Shown one piece after another: positions 12,883 to 20,059 of a stretch of 25,132 nt of DNA. Source of the stretch: Candidatus Woesearchaeota archaeon. Lineage in GTDB: Archaea > Nanobdellota > Nanobdellia > Woesearchaeales > JAFCFN01. Made by a program: the position numbers and the translations under genes. Numbering within the stretch: position 1 is the stretch's first letter; each line of letters begins with the position of its first letter. A model generated the notes under the pieces. The model was not told the DNA's origin. It was given only the letters and a program-made list of their open reading frames with translations, and made no database searches. The stretch is taken from NCBI GenBank assembly GCA_017609245.1, contig JAFCEI010000004.1, forward strand, positions 1 through 25,132, given 5' to 3'.

Positions 12883-13788
12883 ATGGAAGAAAAGTCAGCT
12901 AAGCCAGAACTAGAGAAACCTGCATCTAGTCCTAAGGCTCAGGCAATGAAGCTTAGGACAGACCTGAACAAGGTAGCTGACCAAAAAGAAAAGCTTTTTT
13001 CTGAAAAAGAAGAGATTGACAAGAAGATCTCTTCAATTATTTCTAATATCAAGTCCCTTAAAGCAGAGAGGGACTCTCTTATCAGAGAGGTAAAGGAAGG
13101 AAAAAAGTTAAGAGACCAGCACAACAAAGAGATAAAGGCAAAAATAAAAGACGTAAAAAAATTAAGAGATGAAAAAGACAAGGTAATCAAAAAACAGAAG
13201 ATAGAGGGTGACCCTCTGAAGATCCTTGATGAGATAAAATCACTGGAGCAAAAGCTTGAGACAGAAGTGATGAAGTTCAACAAGGAAAAAGAGATTATGA
13301 AGCGCCTTAAGGATCTTAAAAAGGTTCAAGCTGAGCTTGGGAAGCTGAGCATCGTCTGGGATGACATCAACAAGGTGTCAAAGGAGATTGATGAGGCCAA
13401 GGCAAAGGCAGAAAAAGTGCATAAAGATATCCAGGAAAAGGCAAAACAAAGCCAGGAAAAGCACATGGAGATCATCGCCTTGTCCTCAGAAGTCAAGGAA
13501 CTAAAAGCCCAGAAAGACAAGCTCTCAAAACGCATAAAGAATGTGAAAGAATCATTCAGAAAGGTTGATGAGGAGCTGAAAGAAAACCTCATGAAACTGA
13601 GCAAGATGCCGGCAAGTGAATCTTCAACAGGAATGCCTCCAAAAAAACCATCTGTCAAAAAAGAGAGAAAACAGGAGCAGGAAAAGAATCTTCTTAAAAA
13701 GATCGGCGACAAGGTCAAGGAAAAGATCAAGAAAAAAGAAAAACTTACAACTGAAGACTTGATTGCTCTTCAGGAATCAGAAAAATAG
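12883..13788 (+). CDS. Coiled-coil protein of the archaeal COG1340 type
   Basis: A 301-aa protein that is almost entirely a highly charged coiled coil from about residue 20 to 245 (Lys/Glu heptads such as KLRDQHNKEIKAKIKDVKKL). A kink near residues 105-125 (KKQKIEGDPLKILDEIKSL) breaks it; a Pro/Ser linker and a basic helical end (KIGDKVKEKIKKKEKLT, then TEDLIALQESEK) follow. Archaeal coiled-coil proteins of this length and style are classed with COG1340; their function is not established. It begins 4 nt after the L12 stop and so belongs to the ribosomal stalk operon, which hints at a ribosome-linked role. Confidence 0.8.
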   Translation: MEEKSAKPELEKPASSPKAQAMKLRTDLNKVADQKEKLFSEKEEIDKKISSIISNIKSLKAERDSLIREVKEGKKLRDQHNKEIKAKIKDVKKLRDEKDKVIKKQKIEGDPLKILDEIKSLEQKLETEVMKFNKEKEIMKRLKDLKKVQAELGKLSIVWDDINKVSKEIDEAKAKAEKVHKDIQEKAKQSQEKHMEIIALSSEVKELKAQKDKLSKRIKNVKESFRKVDEELKENLMKLSKMPASESSTGMPPKKPSVKKERKQEQEKNLLKKIGDKVKEKIKKKEKLTTEDLIALQESEK

Positions 13789-13799
13789 TTCTAGTTAAA

Positions 13800-13821
13800 C
13801 AATAAAAAATCAAAAAATAAT
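13800..13821 (-). terminator. T-rich terminator of the rpo7-csp operon
   Basis: Read on the minus strand this is two runs of six T separated by GA, within an all-AT stretch about 30 nt after the csp stop. It lies in the convergent gap with the coiled-coil gene. Confidence 0.45.
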
Positions 13822-13849
13822 TTATAGAATTCTTGATAAGATAAGATAC

Positions 13850-14044
13850 TTATTCACTCTTTGTTACCTTAACTGCTTTTGGACCTCTGTCTCCCTGTTC
13901 TACTTCAAATTCGACTGGGTCGTTCTCATGTAAAGTTACGCCTTCTTCCAGGCCTGTCTGGTGTACAAAATACTCGTTACCATCTTCGCCTGAGATAAAT
14001 CCAAAACCTTTCATGTCATTAAAGAATTTAACTGTGCCTTTCAA
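13850..14044 (-). CDS. csp: Cold-shock domain protein (CspA type)
   Basis: A 64-aa single cold-shock domain, an RNA/ssDNA-binding beta barrel. The ribonucleoprotein motifs are present: RNP-1 KGFGFI (residues 12-17) and RNP-2-like YFVHQ (25-29, usually VFVHxS), then the standard end VEFEVEQGDRGPKAVKVTK. The start codon is TTG (14044-14042), embedded in the S27ae stop as TTGA, with GGGTGAG just upstream, so its translation is coupled to S27ae. Csp proteins are mainly bacterial and patchy in archaea, so an ancestral transfer is likely. It is the last gene of the rpo7-spt4-S24e-S27ae operon. Confidence 0.92.
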   Translation of the reverse strand: MKGTVKFFNDMKGFGFISGEDGNEYFVHQTGLEEGVTLHENDPVEFEVEQGDRGPKAVKVTKSE

Positions 14045-14232
14045 GTTCTCACCCCCTTTTCTTTCTTGTTGAACTCAGAATAGCCGCATTTGCCGCACAC
14101 TTTCCTGTCCTTGTGCACGCCCAGAAAAACTCCCTTGCCGCACTTAGGGCAGGTAGGATTCTTTGCTTTGCCATTCTCATAAAGCTTCCACAATTGTGTT
14201 GGTTTCTTTGGTTTTTTTTGTGTCTTGGCCAT
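14041..14232 (-). CDS. rps27ae: 30S ribosomal protein S27ae (eS31)
   Basis: A 63-aa zinc-ribbon ribosomal protein of the small subunit. The basic N-terminus (MAKTQKKPKKPTQLWKLYE) leads into CPKCGKGVFLGVHKDRKVCGKCGYSEF, in which the two CxxC pairs bind zinc. I choose ATG 14232. A GTG at 14238 would add two residues and overlap the S24e stop as GTGA, and cannot be excluded. The downstream csp overlaps its stop by four bases. Confidence 0.93.
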   Translation of the reverse strand: MAKTQKKPKKPTQLWKLYENGKAKNPTCPKCGKGVFLGVHKDRKVCGKCGYSEFNKKEKGVRT

Positions 14233-14234
14233 GA

Positions 14235-14621
14235 TCACTCACTTTTCTCTTCAGCAGGTTTTTCTTCTGCAGGAGCTTCTTTCTTTTCCTCAGTTTTAGC
14301 CTCTTCAGCAGGCTTTTCCTCTGCCTTTGGAGCTTCTTCAGCTTTAGCTTCACCTTCAACAGGCTTTTCCTCTTTTTTTATCCTCTCTATCTCTTTCAAA
14401 GCCTTTGCATCATCATAGATAACAGCAGAAACAAGTGACTGTTTCAGCCCAAAAATAGGCTTTATCTGCTTCACAATAACAAGCTCAGGCTTTGCTTTCA
14501 GCTCCTTAGCCAGCTCCTGCTTGACATTATCATTTGAAGGTGTCACACCTTCATAGACTATCTCTGCTTTTAATTCGGTTCTTGACAATAACTTATTTTG
14601 GTTTTTTTCTATAATCTTCAT
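14235..14621 (-). CDS. rps24e: 30S ribosomal protein S24e with a long acidic tail
   Basis: The S24e fold is in residues 1-84: MKIIEKNQNKLLSRTELKAE, EGVTPSNDNVKQELAKELKA, VIVKQIKPIFGLKQSLVSAVIYDDAKALK. After that comes a tail of about 44 residues made of Glu, Ala, Lys and Pro with repeated KAEE and KPAEE units, not part of the usual protein of about 95-110 aa. It starts two bases after the stop of spt4, and its stop abuts S27ae, so it is in the middle of a tight operon. Confidence 0.93.
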   Translation of the reverse strand: MKIIEKNQNKLLSRTELKAEIVYEGVTPSNDNVKQELAKELKAKPELVIVKQIKPIFGLKQSLVSAVIYDDAKALKEIERIKKEEKPVEGEAKAEEAPKAEEKPAEEAKTEEKKEAPAEEKPAEEKSE

Positions 14622-14623
14622 AT

Positions 14624-14806
14624 TTACCTTACCTTAAGAGCATATTCGCCTTTGACAGTTATCCCTATCTTCTTGGCAATCTCAGATTTATTAGCATCCA
14701 ATACTGAAACACGGCCCTGCCATCCTGTTGCAGTCTCATTGCTCTTACATATGGGGCAGTTAGCTCCTTCATAAAATAATTTGCATTTTTTGCATACCTT
14801 TTTCAT
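14624..14806 (-). CDS. spt4: Transcription elongation factor Spt4 (RpoE'')
   Basis: A 60-aa zinc protein that binds Spt5 to form the archaeal processivity factor of RNA polymerase. Both Cys pairs are visible: C5-K-K-C8 and C17-P-I-C20. GWQGRVSVLDANKSEIAKKI follows, then the G-x-YALKVR end that defines the family. Its start is one base from the stop of rpo7, the standard archaeal arrangement rpo7-spt4. Confidence 0.94.
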   Translation of the reverse strand: MKKVCKKCKLFYEGANCPICKSNETATGWQGRVSVLDANKSEIAKKIGITVKGEYALKVR

Positions 14807-14807
14807 T

Positions 14808-15377
14808 TTATTTCTTTTCCTTCTTAGGCTTTGCTTCCTTAGCCTTGTTCTCGTCCTCTATCCAGTCCAGCCTTCCGAGCCCAGGCTGCCTCATGGTCAG
14901 TCCTAGTTTAGGGTTTGACACATCTTTGTAAGATATGGCAACAAGCCTTGCCTTGCACCTGTCGCCAACCCTCAAAGATTTCTTGCTCTCTTTTCCCTGC
15001 AAGGTCTTGTCCTTGCTAAAACTGACAAAATCATCCATTGTCTGGCTTATGTGGATCATGCCGTCTATCGGGCCTATTGTCATGAAAGCCCCAAAATCAG
15101 CTATCTCCTTGATCTCCCCATAAACAACTTCCTGCATCTCTGGCTTATATGTAAGCAGTTCAAAATGAGTCTCATAATAGCTTGCACCATCGCCAGGGAT
15201 TACAGTTCCCTCGCCAATATCGCTTACAGCCAATACATCTATGACTATTCCAAGCTCTTTTGACACATAACTCTCATACTTTTTTCTGATCCTCTGTATT
15301 ATTGCCTCTTGAACAGGCATATCAAATAATCGCGGAGGAACCCGAATATAGTCCTTTAGCTCACTCTTATAAAACAT
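14808..15377 (-). CDS. rpoE1: DNA-directed RNA polymerase subunit E' (Rpo7)
   Basis: A 189-aa stalk subunit of RNA polymerase that binds Rpo4 and nascent RNA. The N-terminal tip domain begins MFYKSELKDYIRVPPRLF and continues with VLAVSDIGEGTVIPGDGASYYE. The C-terminal S1 domain runs through GEIKEIADFGAFMTIGPIDGMIHISQ. The end, GLGRLDWIEDENKAKE plus a Lys-rich tail, is normal. A TATA box at about -28 opens this five-gene operon (rpo7-spt4-S24e-S27ae-csp). Confidence 0.95.
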   Translation of the reverse strand: MFYKSELKDYIRVPPRLFDMPVQEAIIQRIRKKYESYVSKELGIVIDVLAVSDIGEGTVIPGDGASYYETHFELLTYKPEMQEVVYGEIKEIADFGAFMTIGPIDGMIHISQTMDDFVSFSKDKTLQGKESKKSLRVGDRCKARLVAISYKDVSNPKLGLTMRQPGLGRLDWIEDENKAKEAKPKKEKK

Positions 15378-15399
15378 CGTATATAGAAGTTAATATATC

Positions 15400-15412
15400 A
15401 TATTTAAAAATC
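15400..15412 (-). promoter_or_regulatory. Promoter of the rpo7 operon
   Basis: On the minus strand GATTTTTAAATAT is centred about 28 nt before the rpo7 ATG; leaderless arrangement. Confidence 0.5.
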
Positions 15413-15430
15413 TTTGGTTTTTAGCTGCTG

Positions 15431-15811
15431 TCAGCCCACTATTACAAGGTATTTCTTCTGCCTCAGCAGGATCAAAGGAACTTTAAGCCTTTTTTTCAAT
15501 GCCCTGTCCTGCGTAGCTACCAAAATATCGCCTTTTTTAGCCATTTCGACCAGAACATCATCAACATATTTGCCTTTTTCAGTCTTGATAACCTTGACTT
15601 TCTTAGCTTTTAATAATTTCAAGGCCAGAGCAGCTGCAAGTTTCTGTTTTCCTTTCTGCTTCTGAACAATGCCTTTCAGCTCTCCAACAGTCTTGTCCAA
15701 AACATTAAGCGAATACTTGAAATCGCACACGCGTTCAATCTCTGAAAATATATCTACCTTAAACTGCGCAGGGATGAGCAGGAAGTTTGTGTCTAAGATT
15801 ATCTTTTTCAT
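15431..15811 (-). CDS. PIN-domain nuclease of the FCF1/Utp24 type
   Basis: A 126-aa PIN domain. Acidic metal ligands are in place: D7 in ILDTNFLL, E44 in TVGELKGI, D84/D85 in YVDDVLVEMA and D102 in VATQDRALKKRL. The last motif and the short length match the archaeal relatives of eukaryotic Fcf1/Utp24, which cut pre-rRNA. In archaea such genes often neighbour rpo7, spt4 and S24e/S27ae, and here it lies just upstream of that operon. It overlaps the stop of nfo by four bases (ATGA). An rRNA-processing role is inferred from family and neighbours. Confidence 0.87.
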   Translation of the reverse strand: MKKIILDTNFLLIPAQFKVDIFSEIERVCDFKYSLNVLDKTVGELKGIVQKQKGKQKLAAALALKLLKAKKVKVIKTEKGKYVDDVLVEMAKKGDILVATQDRALKKRLKVPLILLRQKKYLVIVG

Positions 15812-16578
15812 AATAACTTCAACCCCTTCACACTATCCTTGATCGGATCAGGCGACTCATTGATTATAGTGATATCAACCTTATATTTTTTTACATATTT
15901 AAGCAATTCTTTAAGCCTTTTCAAAGGAGTAAGCACATGCCTTTTCTCACCTTTGTATGTGTATTCAATACCTGAAAAATGAGCGTGCACATGCCCAACC
16001 CCTTTCAGCTTCTTGAAAACTTTATCATAATCTATCTTTCCTGCCTGCCGTGCATAAAGATGTGCAAAATCAATGCACAGATGGCAACCGGTCTCTTTCT
16101 TCAATTTTAACAATTCATCCAGATTTCCGAACTGTGACTTCTTGCCGCTAACCTCAGGAGCTAATTTTATCTTCCACTTCTTGGCCTTGATCACTTTCTG
16201 TATATCTAATATAGCTTTTTTCACCAGCTCATAAGTCTCTTCTTCGCTTCTTTTCCCATAATAAGCAGCATGGAAAACAACATACTTTGCACCTAAAGCA
16301 TCCCCTCTCTCGCAGCAAGACAATATCCTTTTCTTGCTGGCTTCTATCTTCTTCTTGTCATAAGAAGCAAGATTAATATAATAAGGAGCATGCACACTTA
16401 ATAAAACACCAAACTTCTTGGCAGCAGCACCTATCTCTTCAGCAACCTTGTTGCTTTTTATATAAACACCATAAGTAAACTCAATCTCTGCAGCTTTCAG
16501 CCCTAATCTTTGATACTCTTCAAGATTTTTAGCAGCTTCAACACTTCCGCCAATCCCTGCAGGCCCAAGTCTTATCAT
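15808..16578 (-). CDS. nfo: Endonuclease IV-like AP endonuclease (Nfo family)
   Basis: A 256-aa TIM-barrel protein of the endonuclease IV/xylose-isomerase-like superfamily, probably cutting DNA at abasic sites in base excision repair. Candidate metal ligands in order: H63 (SVHAPYY), H103 (VFHAAYYG), E142 (LAPEVSGK), D170 and H173 (IDFAHLYA), H198/H200 (HVHAHFSG), H214 (KRH) and E241 (NESPD). The usual D-x-H pair reads K212-R-H214, so one canonical Asp ligand seems replaced; this may be a tolerated archaeal variant. Both ends overlap neighbours by four bases (ATGA), tying it to the antiporter and PIN genes. Confidence 0.88.
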   Translation of the reverse strand: MIRLGPAGIGGSVEAAKNLEEYQRLGLKAAEIEFTYGVYIKSNKVAEEIGAAAKKFGVLLSVHAPYYINLASYDKKKIEASKKRILSCCERGDALGAKYVVFHAAYYGKRSEEETYELVKKAILDIQKVIKAKKWKIKLAPEVSGKKSQFGNLDELLKLKKETGCHLCIDFAHLYARQAGKIDYDKVFKKLKGVGHVHAHFSGIEYTYKGEKRHVLTPLKRLKELLKYVKKYKVDITIINESPDPIKDSVKGLKLL

Positions 16579-17762
16579 TCTTTGACAGCCTCTTTGCCAA
16601 GGAAAAATCCCTTAAATGCAGTAAGTACTGTGGCAAGTATCACGCTGTAGAATATAAAGGCCAGGGTCAGGTCAAGGATGACTGTAATCCCTGTAAATGT
16701 ATATGTTGCAAAAGAAAATGCTACAACAGCTGTTGCAATGCCTTTAGGAGCGTGCAAGGTCAGGAAGATCTTCTCTTTTATAGTATACTTCTCTTTTGCA
16801 GTTGTCAAGGCTACAGCAAACCACCTCACTAAGATAAATATGGCAAAGATATAGATTGATGATATCAAAAACTCAGTTGTAAAAGGGATCTTGATCGTCA
16901 GCCCTATAAGCAAAAATACAAATATCTGCAAAAAGTCAGTAAAAACAGTCTCAAATGTCTTGACAGCAGCCTTCTCCTTGAGATGGAAGTTGCCGAACAC
17001 AAGCCCAAGCACAGCAACAGACAGCACTCCGTTCCCCCCCAGGTTCTCAGCAAGTATGTAAGTCAGCAAGGCTATGACAACAATTGCGATTGGTGAGTAT
17101 TTTTCAGAATATTTCCTCCGCATTATCTCAAATGCGATTATTCCCAAGACAATGCCTGCCCCAACGCCTGTGATTATCTGCTGCAAAAAAGGCGATATCT
17201 GCTCTACAAATCTTGTAAGCAGGACATTGAACTCTATCCCCCACATACCAAGTATGACAAAAGGCAGAAGAACTATCAGCGGAGTGTTCACCAAAGACTC
17301 TATCTCCAAAAAGCTCATGATCTTGTTCTTGCCTTTTTTTACCATGCTCAAGGTTGTTGAAGGGGATGTGCCGGCCATGAGAGCTGCAAATGCCAGGCAT
17401 AAGATTACTGGAATCCTGTAGACAAGATATGTTGCGATTGTCAGGAAAAGTAGGCACATCACAAGAAAAACAACTGTAAGCCTTATTGCCTTGAAAGAAA
17501 ACGTATCCAGTTCCCTGAACTTGAACTTGGATGAAGAGTGGAAAACGATCATCACTAGCGCCAGGATAGATATTGCAGACAGGAAAGATGTAGGAAACTG
17601 TACAACAGCTGCACCTTTATAGGTTATCTGGGCAATCCCCATTCCGGCTAATATAAGTATAAGAACATCAGGCAGCTTCAGCTTTGTCGCGATCATTGAT
17701 GCAACAATGCCTACTAAAAGCAGTGCAGCCAAAGATGTAAGTATAGTCAGTGTTTCTGCCAA
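16575..17762 (-). CDS. Cation:proton antiporter-like membrane protein (CPA family)
   Basis: A 395-aa integral membrane protein with about 12 hydrophobic helices, arranged like monovalent cation:proton antiporters (NhaP/Kef type). The helix-4/5 region that carries the ion site reads AALMAGTSPSTTLS and then FLEIESLVNTPLIVLLPF. Most CPA1 proteins have T-D-P and E-S-L-x-N-D there, so the two usual Asp are Ser133 and Thr160 here, while E155 is kept. The ion specificity may therefore differ, or transport may be electroneutral by another residue. The start codon is TTG, four nt after a good GAGGTG ribosome-binding site. It leads the antiporter-nfo-PIN operon. Confidence 0.85.
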   Translation of the reverse strand: MAETLTILTSLAALLLVGIVASMIATKLKLPDVLILILAGMGIAQITYKGAAVVQFPTSFLSAISILALVMIVFHSSSKFKFRELDTFSFKAIRLTVVFLVMCLLFLTIATYLVYRIPVILCLAFAALMAGTSPSTTLSMVKKGKNKIMSFLEIESLVNTPLIVLLPFVILGMWGIEFNVLLTRFVEQISPFLQQIITGVGAGIVLGIIAFEIMRRKYSEKYSPIAIVVIALLTYILAENLGGNGVLSVAVLGLVFGNFHLKEKAAVKTFETVFTDFLQIFVFLLIGLTIKIPFTTEFLISSIYIFAIFILVRWFAVALTTAKEKYTIKEKIFLTLHAPKGIATAVVAFSFATYTFTGITVILDLTLAFIFYSVILATVLTAFKGFFLGKEAVKE

Positions 17763-17798
17763 TTTTCACCTCTTTTTTTGATTAATAAAGACTAAGTT

Positions 17799-17809
17799 CA
17801 TTTATTAAG
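17799..17809 (-). promoter_or_regulatory. TATA-like box for the antiporter operon
   Basis: CTTAATAAATG on the minus strand about 42 nt before the TTG start, leaving about 15 nt of leader that contains the GAGGTG site. Confidence 0.35.
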
Positions 17810-17825
17810 TTTTTGTTTTAGAAAA

Positions 17826-17835
17826 CCTTTTAAAT
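17826..17835 (+). promoter_or_regulatory. TATA box for the CCA enzyme gene
   Basis: CCTTTTAAAT centred about 26 nt before ATG 17857. The spacing to the in-frame TTG at 17851 would be only about 20 nt, which supports the ATG as the start. Confidence 0.5.
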
Positions 17836-17856
17836 TGCCTAACATTAATATTGCCT

Positions 17857-19107
17857 ATGAAAATCTTAAAAGAGGTTCTTGAAGACATAAAACCTTCTGC
17901 AAAAGATAAGAAAGAACTTAAACAAAAGATAAATCTCATTCTTAAAATCCTAAACAGTTCGTTGAAAGATGCAAGGGCAGTTCTTGGCGGCTCAGGAGCA
18001 AAAGACACCTGGTTAAAGGGAGTTAAAGATGCCGACATTTTCGTTTTATATAACTACAGCAAATATAAGGACAGATCAGACCAATTGTCAGACATCCTCC
18101 ATAAGACTCTAAAAAAGAATTTCAAGAACATCTCAAGAGTTCATGGAAGCAGGGACTATTTCCAGATAAAACAAGGCTCATTCCTGTTTGAGATCATACC
18201 TATCTTAAACATAAAAGATCCAAAAAAAGCCATGAACATAACAGATATCTCTCCGCTGCATGCTTCATTTGTGAAAAAACACTCTAAACTCGCAGATGAG
18301 ATACGCTTGCTAAAACAGTTCTGCAAGGCCAACAACTGCTATGGGGCTGAATCATATATCGGAGGTTTCTCAGGATATGCATGCGAAGTTCTGATAATCT
18401 ACTATGGCTCATTTATGAAACTTGCAAGAAGAGCTGCAAGATGGAAGCCAAAAGTCATAATCGACTACAAAAAATACTACAAAAGAAAAAACCCGCTGGA
18501 TGAGCTGAACACATCAAAGCTTCAGTCACCGATAGTCATGATAGATCCTGTGCAGAAGACAAGAAATGTCACAGCAGCTCTGTCAGAAGAAAAATTCAAC
18601 CTGTTCAAGAAAATATGCCAGAAATTCCTGAAAAAACCATCTAAAGAGTTTTTCAGAGAAAAAGAATTCTCCTTGGAAAAGATAAAAAACAAGGCAAAAG
18701 GTAAGAATCTTATCCTGATAGATGTCAAGGCTTTGCCAGGAAAAAAAGATGTTGTCGGCAGCAAGCTTGCAAAAGCATTCAGGTGGATAATAAAAAAAAC
18801 AGAAGAAAATGATTTTAAGATCATCAGCTCAGGATGGGAATGGGATGAGAAAAAACTGGTGTTGTTCTGGATAATGACAAAAAAAGAGCCTTTGTCAGGA
18901 TATAAGGAGATCCCTGGCCCAAAATCTAAGGTGCCTGAAAAATTCAAAAAAGATTTCAGGAAAAAGCATAAGAACACATTCAAAAGAAAAGGGAAGCTCT
19001 ATGCAAAAGTAAAAAGAGACTTCACAGACCCTGAACAGTTCATAAAAAAACTTATCAAAACACCTTATATCAAAGAAAAAGTAAAATCAATAAGATGTCA
19101 GCAATAA
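17857..19107 (+). CDS. cca: Archaeal CCA-adding enzyme (tRNA nucleotidyltransferase)
   Basis: A 416-aa class I (archaeal) CCA-adding enzyme that completes the tRNA 3' end with C, C and A. The nucleotidyltransferase core shows LGGSGAKDTWLKGVKDADIFV, with the GS motif (45-46) and the paired carboxylates D58 and D60. The third metal position falls in LFEIIPIL, giving E112 where I expect Asp. The central domain has DEIRLLKQFCKANNCYGAES and YIGGFSGYACEVLI, typical of the archaeal form, and the C-terminal domain contains the long basic end. A leaderless promoter serves it. Its last 13 bases overlap the next gene. Confidence 0.92.
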   Translation: MKILKEVLEDIKPSAKDKKELKQKINLILKILNSSLKDARAVLGGSGAKDTWLKGVKDADIFVLYNYSKYKDRSDQLSDILHKTLKKNFKNISRVHGSRDYFQIKQGSFLFEIIPILNIKDPKKAMNITDISPLHASFVKKHSKLADEIRLLKQFCKANNCYGAESYIGGFSGYACEVLIIYYGSFMKLARRAARWKPKVIIDYKKYYKRKNPLDELNTSKLQSPIVMIDPVQKTRNVTAALSEEKFNLFKKICQKFLKKPSKEFFREKEFSLEKIKNKAKGKNLILIDVKALPGKKDVVGSKLAKAFRWIIKKTEENDFKIISSGWEWDEKKLVLFWIMTKKEPLSGYKEIPGPKSKVPEKFKKDFRKKHKNTFKRKGKLYAKVKRDFTDPEQFIKKLIKTPYIKEKVKSIRCQQ

Positions 19108-19562
19108 TCAATGCAATTCTTTTATCACTTGCACCAATAGCAGAACTAAGAGGAGGGATCCCGTTAGCTCTAGCATCAGGCATTGACCCAGTCACAGCTT
19201 ATCTCGCATGTGTTGCAGCAAACATCCTGATAATACCTATTGTATTCTTATTCTTGGGCACACTGCACAATCTTTTCATGAAAATCCCTGTCTACAAAAA
19301 AAGGTTTGACAGATTCCTGGAAAAAACGCATAAAAAAACACATAAAAAAGTTGAAAAATTCGGCTACATCGGCCTGACAATATTTGTCATGATCCCCCTG
19401 CCGATCACAGGCGCTTACACAGGAACACTAGCAGCATGGCTTTTTGGCATGAATAAGACAAGATCATTCTTCTCGATAGCGCTCGGAGTTATAATTGCAG
19501 GCATCATAGTCACAGCAGCTTATCTTACAGGAGCACAGGCACTGACATGGGCATTACAATGA
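19095..19562 (+). CDS. Small multidrug export-like membrane protein (COG2426 type)
   Basis: A 155-aa protein with the family signature SLAPIAELRGGIPLALASG at the N-terminus and FVMIPLPITGAYTGTLAAWLFG in the second half. Both look like re-entrant hydrophobic loops, flanked by about three further helices and a basic middle loop (KKRFDRFLEKTHKKTHKK). The name comes from a weakly documented drug-efflux annotation. I recall structure-prediction work placing this family near DedA/VTT lipid scramblases and flippases, which fits the neighbours better. It overlaps cca by 13 bases and the next gene by four (ATGA). Confidence 0.85.
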   Translation: MSAIINAILLSLAPIAELRGGIPLALASGIDPVTAYLACVAANILIIPIVFLFLGTLHNLFMKIPVYKKRFDRFLEKTHKKTHKKVEKFGYIGLTIFVMIPLPITGAYTGTLAAWLFGMNKTRSFFSIALGVIIAGIIVTAAYLTGAQALTWALQ

Positions 19563-20059
19563 AACATGGATACATTATTGCGTCAGCAACATTGGCAATA
19601 TCATTTATATTTGACAGGATGGTCTTAGATTTTTTCAGCCTGATAAAAAATCCGATTCTTGATGCATTTTTTGGAGCAGTAGAGATTCTAAGGCCTGCTT
19701 TATTGGCGTTTGCTGTTTTAATAATAGTATCAGAAGCGCTATTTCTGATCAAAAACAAAAAACTCAGCTTAAAACTGATGATAAGCCTTGTTGCAGTAGG
19801 TGGGATAACCTATCTTCTGAAGATAATTACAGGAAGAACGCGTCCAACAGGCCTGGAAAACTCATTTCCTTCAGCACACACTAGCCTGACATTTACGCCA
19901 ACTGTATTTTTAAAAAGATTTAAAAGCATCTGGATAGTTCTTGCATGTTATGTTGCATTAAGCAGGCTGTATTTGAACCATCACTATCTCTCAGATGTGA
20001 TTGCTGGCGCAATCTTAGGTTATGGGGTTGGTGACTTGATAAACAGATTCAAAAGATGA
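19559..20059 (+). CDS. PAP2-family membrane phosphatase
   Basis: A 166-aa membrane-bound acid phosphatase of the PAP2 family, acting on lipid phosphates or pyrophosphates. All three motifs are present: KIITGRTRP, NSFPSAHTS and SRLYLNHHYLSD, with the catalytic His in the second and third. Five or so helices surround them. The start ATG at 19559 overlaps the preceding stop as ATGA; an in-frame ATG at 19547 would only extend the overlap. A likely substrate class is polyprenyl (pyro)phosphate, given the kinase-like gene that follows. Confidence 0.9.
   Translation: MKHGYIIASATLAISFIFDRMVLDFFSLIKNPILDAFFGAVEILRPALLAFAVLIIVSEALFLIKNKKLSLKLMISLVAVGGITYLLKIITGRTRPTGLENSFPSAHTSLTFTPTVFLKRFKSIWIVLACYVALSRLYLNHHYLSDVIAGAILGYGVGDLINRFKR

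Noticed and set aside
13834..13852. Short direct repeat (ATAAG units) after the coiled-coil gene
   Set aside because: Only two or three imperfect copies in an AT-rich convergent gap; chance is sufficient.
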